DNA of 64,000 bases, from contig NZ_VITN01000009.1 of NCBI RefSeq assembly GCF_007828045.1, forward strand, positions 124,001-188,000. Direction: 5' to 3'. A program made the position numbers and the translations under genes. Source of the DNA: Nitrospirillum amazonense (GTDB lineage: Bacteria > Pseudomonadota > Alphaproteobacteria > Azospirillales > Azospirillaceae). Below the pieces are notes generated by a model. The model was given only the letters and a program-made list of their open reading frames with translations, did not search any database and was not told the origin of the DNA. Below are positions 57,328-64,000 of the stretch, piece after piece. Each line of letters opens with the position of its first letter. Positions within the stretch are counted from its first letter, which is position 1.

Positions 57328-57816
57328 TCAGTCGTTGCGGATCTGCATGTAGGCGATGGGGTTCAGGTCCCAGGGGAAGTGGATCCAGGTGTCCTGCGAC
57401 ACCTCGGTGATGAAGGTGTCGACCAGCGGGCGGCCGGCGGGCTTGGCGTAGATGGTGGCGAAGTGCGCCTTGGGCATCATGTTGCGCACGATGGCGGCGG
57501 TCTTGCCGGTATCGACCAGATCATCGACGATCAGCCAGCCCTCGCCCTCACCCTCCACCGCCACCGGCGCCTTCAGGTTCTGGGCGGTGCGCTGGTTCTG
57601 GTGGTCGTAGCTGCTGATGCAGATGGTGTCGATCAGGCGGATGTTCAGCTCGCGCGCCAGGATGGCGGCCGGCACGAGACCACCGCGGGTGATGGCGACG
57701 ATGCCCTTCCACGGCCCCTTGTCGCTGATGCGCCAGGCCAGCGCCTTGGCATGACGGTGCAGTTCTTCCCAGGTGACGGGGAAGTTCTTGGCGGTATCGG
57801 CGTGATGGGACGACAT
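57328..57816 (-). CDS. gpt: Xanthine phosphoribosyltransferase
   Basis: A 162-residue purine salvage enzyme (xanthine/guanine + PRPP). Starts [25 protein letters not shown] loop [15 protein letters not shown]-terminal [18 protein letters not shown] at 57843 is in frame, but the ATG at 57816 gives the usual start. Confidence 0.95.
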   Translation of the reverse strand: MSSHHADTAKNFPVTWEELHRHAKALAWRISDKGPWKGIVAITRGGLVPAAILARELNIRLIDTICISSYDHQNQRTAQNLKAPVAVEGEGEGWLIVDDLVDTGKTAAIVRNMMPKAHFATIYAKPAGRPLVDTFITEVSQDTWIHFPWDLNPIAYMQIRND

Positions 57817-58051
57817 GGGGGCGGCGCTCCGCGAAACGGTCAAAAATGTTCACATAGGTGGAGGATTGGGTAGATAGCCCATCCCCGCCGTCTGGACAAT
57901 GCATCGCGACGCACCGGCGTCCCGCTCCGCTTGCGGGGTGGGGGTGGCCATCGAAAAGAAAATGCAACGGGACCCAAAAAAGCTGTTGCGTCCCCACCGA
58001 TCATCCTCTACAAGCACCCACCTCACCGGCCGACACCGGTGAGACGAAAAA

Positions 58052-58128
58052 GCGCCCGTAGCTCAATTGGATAGAGCACCAGACTACGAATCTGGGGGTT
58101 GGAGGTTCGAGTCCTTCCGGGCGCGCCA
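58052..58128 (+). tRNA. tRNA-Arg (anticodon ACG)
   Basis: A 77-nt cloverleaf: acceptor GCGCCCG/CGGGCGC, D-arm GCTC...GAGC, anticodon stem CCAGA/TCTGG with loop CTACGAA (anticodon ACG), T-arm with GGTTCGAGTCC, and an encoded CCA. ACG is normally modified to ICG. Confidence 0.97.
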
Positions 58129-58715
58129 TTCGTCTCAAGTAGTGGGCGAATAGCCAGATCAGGCCGTCGAGTTTTCCGGCCGCTTATTCCAAACGAATTG
58201 AATGTCACCTGGGCCGAGGTCTTCGCCGATGACGCGAAGCCACCGCCCGGTCTTTGCCATTTCCGCAGATCCTTTCCAGCCCACGCCCCACGCCGGCCCC
58301 GGTAAAGGGCCGGCCGCATCCGCTTGACGAACGCAGAGCTGGCCCTGGCCTATTGCCCCCCGGCCCGCCGTGGATGCCCCTCCCCCGAGAAGGCCGCCGT
58401 TTTATTTCACCATCTCATCGCCTTTGGGAAACCCCGTCAGACTCACCAACTAACGGCCTTATGCGACATAATAGTTGTAAAATTGCTCATATTATTACTA
58501 ATTTAATAGATCGAAAGGCCGTGTAATATCTGCCATATTCATTGCAGAATTGTTTGTCTATTACCAATTCAGTAAACGTGAAGTGCGCATTTTGTCGCAC
58601 TAATCATTGCGACTCTACCACCGGGTAAATACGCTTCCCCACGTATCAATTCATCGATCCGCTAACAGATCCGGCCAGGGGCCAGCCGCCCCGGGGCTGA
58701 AGTGGCAGTTGGTCC
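58129..58715. other. AT-rich gap after tRNA-Arg
   Basis: About 590 bp without a supported gene. 58440-58640 is much more AT-rich than the rest of the window. It contains a perfect inverted repeat GTCGCA (58594-58599)-N8-TGCGAC (58608-58613) and another TGCGACA at 58462, possible operator sites for the glycosyltransferase gene. Short ORFs here look spurious. No second copy of the tRNA end was seen in the window. Confidence 0.45.
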
Positions 58716-60650
58716 ATGGGGGAATGGGGGTTGACGCGTTCTTACGGCGTCGTGCTGCGCGTGGGCCGCCTGGGCCCGCGCGTCGTGCATCACCTGCTGC
58801 GCCGCATTCCAGCCGGCGTGCCGGTCACCATCTTGCGGGTGCCTGGCCACCCTTTGCTTATTCCGGACGACGGGTGCCGCGTTCTGGAGGGTGACACCGT
58901 CGACGCCGCCGCACTGGCGGCCTTGGCCCGGGACATGGCGGTACCGGCCGTGCTGCTGTGCGGCGACGATGGCCTGATCGCCCTGCCCGCCTCCCCGCCA
59001 CCGGCGTCAACCGGCGTCGGGGTCGTCCGGTTGCTGCCGGTGATCGGCCCACTGTACCGCTTGGACCGGGCAGACCGGCTGGACCGGCCGGAGCATTATT
59101 TCGGCCCCGTGCTGCTGCCCGTGAATGCCCTGCCCGCCTGCGTCGGCGACGCCCCCGTTCCGCTGGACCGCTGGATCGGCCACCATGTCGTGCTGCGCGC
59201 CGTCAGGGCCGGCCTGCCCGTCGCCAACCTGCCCGCGGGCGGCCTGGTCCTGCCCTCCCTGGCCCAGGCCAGCGGCGCCGACCAGCACCGGGGCCGCATG
59301 GCCGCGCACGACCTGCTGGCGCTGGCCGGCGATGCGCAGAGCGATGCCTTCGCCGTTCTGGATGAGGCGCCCGACGATGGCCCCGACCACGGCGAGGAGC
59401 GGACGCGCGCGGCCAAGCGCGCCATCGACGCCGCCCTGTCACGCCTGACCAACCGCCTGGCCGCCGCCCTCGCCCCCTTCATCCCGCCCGACCAGCGGGC
59501 CCGTCCCCTGACGCCACAGGGCCGGCTGGGCATCCTGAAGCTGGATTCCATCGGCGACAGCGTCCTATTGACGTCCTTCCTGCGGACCTTGAGGCCCTGG
59601 TTCGGGGGCGAGATCGGGCTGATGGCGGGGGCCCGCGTGCGCGACCTGGTCACCCGCGACCCGCGCATCGACCGCACGCTGCTGGTGCCGGTGCGCCTGC
59701 CCTGGCTCGCCCCCGATGAAGCCACGGCCTGGCTGGAGGCCACGATCGACCAGGCCGTGGCGTTCCTGCAGGGAGTGGACGCCACCATCATCCCCCGCCT
59801 GATGCCCGACTATTACCTGGCCAACCACATCGCGGTGCTGGCCGGGGTACCGCGCCGCTATGGCCTGACCAGCCCGCGCATGCCCGACCTCAGCCGTTTC
59901 AACGCCGCCTTCACCGCCATGATGACGGACGTGGTGACCATTCCCACCCCCTGCCACGAGGTCGAGGTGATGGGCGCGCTGATGCGGGCGGTCAGCGGCG
60001 GTGGGGCGGTCCCGACATCATCGGAGCCGCGCTGCGACATCCACCTGGATGAGGTCGACCGCGCCACGGCCTGGACGATGGTGCCGCCCGTGGCCGGCCG
60101 CACGCTGGTGGCCCTGGGCCTGGGCGCCTCGACCGGGCGCCGGCGCTGGCCGGTGGACCAGGTGGTCACGGCGGCGCGGACGCTGGCGGGGCGCCACGAC
60201 CTGATGTTCGCGCTGCTGGGGGGCGCGGACGTGGCCGGCGACGCCGCCGCCATTGCGCGGGCCCTGGGCAGCCGCGCGCACAACCTGGCTGGCCGGCTGG
60301 ACCTGCGCAAATCGGCCGCCGTGCTGGAGCGCGCGGCCCTGTATATCGGCAACGATTCCGGCCTGATGCACATGGCGGCGGCCGTGGCCGTGCCGGTGGT
60401 CGAAATCTCCTGCCATCCACTGACGGCGCCGGACAATCATGAGAACGCGCCCCGCCGCTTCGGCCCCGTGGGGGTGCCACACCGCATCGTGCGGCCCGCC
60501 ACTCCCGCCGACCCGGCCTGTGCCCAGGGCTGCGTGTCGCGGCACACGGCGCATTGCATAACCGGGGTCAGCCCCGCCGAGGTGGTCGCCGCCGCCGAAA
60601 CCCTGCTGACGCCCACCGCCGCATCCGCCAGCCTGGTTGAGTACAGCTAG
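58716..60650 (+). CDS. Glycosyltransferase family 9 protein
   Basis: A 644-residue protein. The C-terminal 370 residues are a GT9 (heptosyltransferase-like) domain: GRLGILKLDSIGDSVLLTSFLRTL, the acceptor region, and the sugar-nucleotide end LYIGNDSGLMHMAAAVAVPVVEISCHP. The N-terminal ~270 residues are an unfamiliar domain rich in Pro/Asp with no membrane segment. Role is likely in surface polysaccharide or protein glycosylation; donor and acceptor are unknown. Its TAG overlaps the TAG of the convergent sulfotransferase gene. Confidence 0.87.
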   Translation: MGEWGLTRSYGVVLRVGRLGPRVVHHLLRRIPAGVPVTILRVPGHPLLIPDDGCRVLEGDTVDAAALAALARDMAVPAVLLCGDDGLIALPASPPPASTGVGVVRLLPVIGPLYRLDRADRLDRPEHYFGPVLLPVNALPACVGDAPVPLDRWIGHHVVLRAVRAGLPVANLPAGGLVLPSLAQASGADQHRGRMAAHDLLALAGDAQSDAFAVLDEAPDDGPDHGEERTRAAKRAIDAALSRLTNRLAAALAPFIPPDQRARPLTPQGRLGILKLDSIGDSVLLTSFLRTLRPWFGGEIGLMAGARVRDLVTRDPRIDRTLLVPVRLPWLAPDEATAWLEATIDQAVAFLQGVDATIIPRLMPDYYLANHIAVLAGVPRRYGLTSPRMPDLSRFNAAFTAMMTDVVTIPTPCHEVEVMGALMRAVSGGGAVPTSSEPRCDIHLDEVDRATAWTMVPPVAGRTLVALGLGASTGRRRWPVDQVVTAARTLAGRHDLMFALLGGADVAGDAAAIARALGSRAHNLAGRLDLRKSAAVLERAALYIGNDSGLMHMAAAVAVPVVEISCHPLTAPDNHENAPRRFGPVGVPHRIVRPATPADPACAQGCVSRHTAHCITGVSPAEVVAAAETLLTPTAASASLVEYS

Positions 60651-61843
60651 GCGCCGTACTCCATGGCCAGGCGGCGGATGCCTACGGCCAGCTTGCGGTC
60701 GTCATGAGACAGGCCCAGCGCGGCGGCGCTCACGGCGTTCGTGGTACGGAACACCAGTTCCAGACAACCATCGGCCGGTATCTCCTCCCGCTCCAGCGCG
60801 AAGCTCAACCGCGCCCCGTCCTCACCCGCCGAACCCGACCGCAACACCGCGATCGTCCGCCCGCGGACCTCGACGGCCACCTCGGCCTTACCGGCTGCGT
60901 GCCGAAAGCCGGGCGCCAGGGCCAGGTCAACCGTGCCCCGCGCCCAGGCGGCGGGACCGGCCAGGGGATAATCGACGGTGGCCGTCGCCGTGCGCGCCCA
61001 CATGACCCCGGCGCCGTCTGATATTTCCGGACGGAAGAAGCCGTGCGCCACGCTGCGGTTCACGCACCCCGACGGGCCGAAGTCGATGGCGTAGCCGGAG
61101 GGCAGGCCGCTGGTCAGGGGACCGTAGCCGAACCGGTCCATGAAGTCCCGGCCGGCGATCTCGACGGCCATGACCTGGTCGGCGGTCAACTTCCTGGCGT
61201 ATTTGCCCACCAGGCCGTCGCCGACATGGTTAGGATGCCAGTGGGACGCCGCGTCGAACCGCAGGCGCGGGTTGTCGCCGCCCATGCGGCCTTCCTGGAT
61301 GAAGCGGCCGATCCGCTGCACCACCTCGCCCTTGGCGTGAGCCTGGAAGATCGCATCGGCATCCTGGCCGCTGATTTCCACGCCGACATGGGCGGCGATC
61401 TTGGACACAGTGGCCGGCGCCTCCATGAAGCCGTCTTCATAGCGCAACACCCAGGCTGGGCAGTCGGCCACCAGGCGCATCAGATAGCGGGCGCTGTTGC
61501 GCACCTCGTCCGCCGCCTCCTGGAAGGAATGGCCGAACCGCTCCATGAGGGAGACGACGGCATCGCGCGGGTCGCGGACGGTGACGATGACCGGGGCGCC
61601 CGCGAACAGGCAGGCCGCCAGCAGGGCCGCCGATGGCTCATGCGCCTTCACGATGGCGATATCGGCGCCCCTGATTTGGAGGATGTTCTCGTGCGTCAGG
61701 TCGCTGGCGAAGAAGCGGGCGATGCGGACGCCCGTCGTTTCCAGCACCGCGTGAATGACATTGTAGACCCAGGTGGAACCGCTGCCCTGCAAGCCGAACG
61801 AGCCGATGAGGCGGGGGGAATGGCTGGGCACGGACAGGGTCAT
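60647..61843 (-). CDS. Sulfotransferase-domain protein with extra C-terminal beta-rich module
   Basis: A 398-residue protein. The N-terminal ~240 residues form a PAPS-dependent sulfotransferase: 5'-phosphosulfate loop GLQGSGSTWVYNVIHAVL and 3'-phosphate motif TVRDPRDAVVSLMERFG. The last ~140 residues (from PSGCVNRSVAHGFFRPEISDG) look like a beta-sandwich of the kind appended to bacterial glycosyltransferases. Likely sulfates a glycan, possibly one made by the adjacent GT9 (inference). ATG 61843 with GAGAG upstream. Confidence 0.85.
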   Translation of the reverse strand: MTLSVPSHSPRLIGSFGLQGSGSTWVYNVIHAVLETTGVRIARFFASDLTHENILQIRGADIAIVKAHEPSAALLAACLFAGAPVIVTVRDPRDAVVSLMERFGHSFQEAADEVRNSARYLMRLVADCPAWVLRYEDGFMEAPATVSKIAAHVGVEISGQDADAIFQAHAKGEVVQRIGRFIQEGRMGGDNPRLRFDAASHWHPNHVGDGLVGKYARKLTADQVMAVEIAGRDFMDRFGYGPLTSGLPSGYAIDFGPSGCVNRSVAHGFFRPEISDGAGVMWARTATATVDYPLAGPAAWARGTVDLALAPGFRHAAGKAEVAVEVRGRTIAVLRSGSAGEDGARLSFALEREEIPADGCLELVFRTTNAVSAAALGLSHDDRKLAVGIRRLAMEYGA

Positions 61844-61916
61844 ACGGGGTCTCTCAAGCACCAGGAACGGCGGGCCGGCCGACCTTATCAAGGCCGCCCG
61901 GCGCCGTCCTTCGGCC

Positions 61917-61976
61917 TTAGAGCGTACTCATGCCGCCGCCGGTGATCAGGGCGGTCTTGTTCGCCAAAAGGGTCAT
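61917..61976 (-). pseudogene. 19-codon remnant of an SDR gene start
   Basis: ATG-initiated MTLLANKTALITGGGM, an SDR N-terminus up to the glycine motif, then STL and a TAA. The rest of an SDR is absent. It is too short to function and is best read as debris beside the LysR gene. Confidence 0.5.
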
Positions 61977-62048
61977 AATGTGCATTCTTATCTTCGGGAG
62001 GAGGGGGCCTGGGCGTATTGCCGGCCCCGACACCCACAGGATTCCGTC

Positions 62049-62948
62049 TTATGAATGATCAACCAGGGCCGGCGTCATGCGCCGCAAGCGGTCGGCCAGG
62101 AAGTCCACGCACAGGCGGACCTTGGCCGCGGCGTGGCGGCTATGGGGATAGACGGCGTGCAGCGGGGCGGCCGGCAACGGCAGGTGGGGCAGCACCACTT
62201 CCAGCCGGCCGGCGGCAATATCCTCATGCACGTCCCAGATGGATTTCAGCACCAGGCCGGCCCCGGCCCGCGCCCAGGCATGGGCCCGTTCGCCGTCATT
62301 GCTGCTGAGGGGCCCGCGCACGCGGACGCTGCGCCCGTCGGCGAAGGTCCACTGGTCGGGCGGCGGGTCGCCGAACAGCAGACAATCGTGGCCCAGCAGA
62401 TCCTCCAAAGCCTGTGGCCGGCCCCGGCGGTCGAGATAACCGGGCGCGCCGCAGATAACCCGCCGGTTGGGGGCCAGCTGGCGGGCGATCAGGCTGCTGT
62501 CGGCCAGCGCGCCGAAGCGGATGGCGAGGTCGAAACTGTTGTCGATGATGTTGAACAGGGCGTCGGCGGCATGCAGGTGGACCTGCAGGCCGGGATGCAA
62601 CGCCTGGAATTCCTGCAGCAGGGGCGCCAAGTGGCGGCTGAAGGCCACGGTGGAGGTCAGGCGCAGCAGGCCGGTGGCGGTGTGGCGGCCCCTGGTCGCC
62701 TCCATCTCCGCCTCCCCCACCTCCGCCAGGATGCGCACACAGCGGGCGTGGTAGGCCGCCCCCTCTTCCGTCAGGGCCAGGGTGCGGGTGGTGCGGTTCA
62801 GCAGGCGCACGCCCAGCCGTTCCTCCAGCCCACCGAGGCGGCGGCTGACGACGGCCAGCGACTGCCCCAGTTCGCGGGCTGCGGCGGACAGGCTGCCCGC
62901 CTCAACCACGCGGACGAAGGTCGCCATATCGGAAAAAGTGTCGGCCAT
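62049..62948 (-). CDS. LysR-type transcriptional regulator
   Basis: A 299-residue regulator: winged helix DMATFVRVVEAGSLSAAARELGQSLAVVSRRLGGLE, LLNRTTRTLALTEEG, and a substrate-binding-like C-terminus. Divergent from the SnoaL-like gene, its probable target; an AT-richer spacer of about 110 bp separates them. Confidence 0.94.
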   Translation of the reverse strand: MADTFSDMATFVRVVEAGSLSAAARELGQSLAVVSRRLGGLEERLGVRLLNRTTRTLALTEEGAAYHARCVRILAEVGEAEMEATRGRHTATGLLRLTSTVAFSRHLAPLLQEFQALHPGLQVHLHAADALFNIIDNSFDLAIRFGALADSSLIARQLAPNRRVICGAPGYLDRRGRPQALEDLLGHDCLLFGDPPPDQWTFADGRSVRVRGPLSSNDGERAHAWARAGAGLVLKSIWDVHEDIAAGRLEVVLPHLPLPAAPLHAVYPHSRHAAAKVRLCVDFLADRLRRMTPALVDHS

Positions 62949-63056
62949 ATTCTTGCTGATAACACAATAGACCTTGCCGAATAAGGTACATTCTTGCGGG
63001 CGGGGCCTTAAGCTACCGTTTGCCCATCGAATTCACCCCGGTCGATGGAGCGTGAG

Positions 63057-63600
63057 ATGCCTCTTTCCGTGATGCGCGGCACCGTCCTGGGCCTGGCGTT
63101 GACCGCCTCGCCCCTGGCCCTCGCGGCTGGCGCCGACACCCTGGTTCAGCCCAAGCATGGTGACCATCGACGCCGGCCTGCCCAAGGCGCAGGCCGATGC
63201 CGAAATCCTGGCGGCCCGCCGCTACGCCACCTTCTGGTCCACCGGCGATGAGGCCCTGGCCCACGCCGCGCTGGCGCCGGACTTCACCGACCGCACCCTG
63301 CCGCCGGGCCGCGCCCAGGGCGTGCCCGGGCCGCTGGCCGCCTCCGCCTTCGTGCGGGCCGCCATCCCCGACCTGACGGCCAGCGTCGAACAGCTGGTGG
63401 TGGCCGGGGACCGGGTGACGGTGCACTTCCGCTTCCAGGGCCATTTCACCGGCCGCTTCGGCGCGGTGCAGGGCAAGGGCCAGGCGGTCGACTTCATCGC
63501 CACCGACCTCTACCGCGTCCAGGACGGCCGCATCGCCGAAAACTGGCATATCGAGGACAACCTGACCCTGCTGCGCCAATTGGGCGTGGTGGCCCAGTAA
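63057..63600 (+). pseudogene. Exported SnoaL-like (ester cyclase/NTF2) protein gene with a frameshift
   Basis: The first 33 codons give a signal peptide (GTVLGLALTASPLALAAG) with GGAG six bases upstream. Just after DTLVQPK the frame stops matching, and the NTF2-like body (ARRYATFWSTGDEALAHAAL, FTDRTLPPGRAQGVPGPLA, VDFIATDLYRVQDGRIAENWHIEDN) continues one frame over. One extra A in CCCAAGCATGG (63148-63158) would explain it. The body alone has an ATG at 63157, so a cytosolic product is possible. A sequencing error is a real alternative. Confidence 0.7.
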
Positions 63601-63615
63601 GAGGAGCGACCAGCC

Positions 63616-64000
63616 ATGAGCGCGGATATCATCGCCAGCCGCCGCGGCTTCCTGACCCATGCCGGCGCCGGCATGCTGGCCGCCGGCATGGCCCTAGGCG
63701 GGTCCGCCGCCGGCGCCGCCGAGTCCCTCTCCGCGGCCCCCGCCGTGAAGGCGGCGCCCCCTAAATCCCAGGAAGCCGGCTTCTGGCCCGGCGACACCCG
63801 CCTGGTCATCAGCGTGTCCATGCAGTTCGAGGCGGGTGGCCAGCCGCTGAAGGGCACCGACAGCCCCTTCCCCAAGGTGGACTTCCCCGACAGCGTGCCC
63901 AGCGACCCCGTCGCCAACACCTGGTTCGCCTATGGCTACCGCGAGGGTGTGCCGCGCATGCTGGATTTGTGGGACAAGCACGGCGTCAAGGTCACCTCGC
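63616..64000 (+). CDS. Tat-exported polysaccharide deacetylase-family protein (partial)
   Basis: Runs off the window end; about 128 residues are visible. Starts with a Tat signal: SRRGFLTHAG followed by an Ala/Gly-rich hydrophobic stretch. The mature part (DTRLVISVSMQFEAGGQP, YGYREGVPRMLDLWDKHGVKVTS) matches the start of allantoinase/chitin-deacetylase-like NodB-fold hydrolases. GAGGAG ten bases upstream. Same strand as the SnoaL-like gene, 15 bp behind it. Confidence 0.82.
   Translation, partial: MSADIIASRRGFLTHAGAGMLAAGMALGGSAAGAAESLSAAPAVKAAPPKSQEAGFWPGDTRLVISVSMQFEAGGQPLKGTDSPFPKVDFPDSVPSDPVANTWFAYGYREGVPRMLDLWDKHGVKVTS

Noticed and set aside
58324..58506. 60-codon ORF after tRNA-Arg
   Set aside because: Crosses the composition boundary into AT-rich sequence and ends in an Ile/Leu run generated by that sequence; no start signal.

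Overview
The window is high-GC DNA with operon content typical of an alphaproteobacterium, most likely a Rhodospirillales member of the Azospirillum/Nitrospirillum type. Supporting features are a CIRCE-controlled groESL operon, an hsp20-DUF1150 pair, a complete ccmABCDEFGHI cytochrome c maturation operon, a large-type (about 1,620 residue) NAD-glutamate dehydrogenase, and a dnaA-x-dnaN-recF-gyrB replication block. The taxonomic placement is inference from gene content; there is no rRNA in the window.

Layout. 0-7 kb: hsp20, DUF1150, a hydrolase remnant, groEL/groES, a CNNM/CBS membrane protein, upp and a DgcZ-like diguanylate cyclase. 7-15 kb: the ccm operon on the minus strand. 15-17 kb: a probable structured RNA, and an ornithine/lysine decarboxylase with a long leader holding an upstream ORF and tandem hairpins. 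17-24.5 kb: a sensor kinase, an unrecognised protein, ExoD, an ICMT-like methyltransferase and a LysR/SDR/tautomerase cluster. 24.6-28 kb: a patchwork of gene debris (nitronate monooxygenase/Ohr, TetR, UvrD pieces), an HxlR/SDR pair, a Fic protein and multi-copy palindromes. 28-37 kb: gyrB, recF, dnaN, a winged-helix gene, dnaA and rpsT. 37-43.5 kb: mutM, dsrE-like, moeB, cysK, rrf2, dut and coaBC, tightly packed on the minus strand. 43.7-57.8 kb: NAD-GDH, a degenerate-Nudix regulator, an m5U RNA methyltransferase, a thioesterase, amtB, a metal-type asparaginase, a SpoU methyltransferase and gpt. 58-64 kb: tRNA-Arg, an AT-rich gap, a family 9 glycosyltransferase and a sulfotransferase, LysR, a frameshifted SnoaL-like gene, and the start of a Tat-exported polysaccharide deacetylase.

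Functional themes are protein folding under stress, haem attachment to c-type cytochromes, replication, and sulfur and nitrogen handling (CysK/Rrf2, AmtB, GDH, asparaginase, decarboxylase). Surface glycan modification appears at the right end.

The most notable unexplained signal is a dispersed intergenic element with at least seven copies. Its separate hairpins keep their pairing although the stem bases differ between copies (compensatory changes), with constant GGAT and GACC/GACT loops. This suggests a structured RNA or DNA repeat family. Second is the decarboxylase leader: a 53-codon upstream ORF with a strong Shine-Dalgarno, followed by two identical-stem hairpins in a 30-bp tandem repeat.
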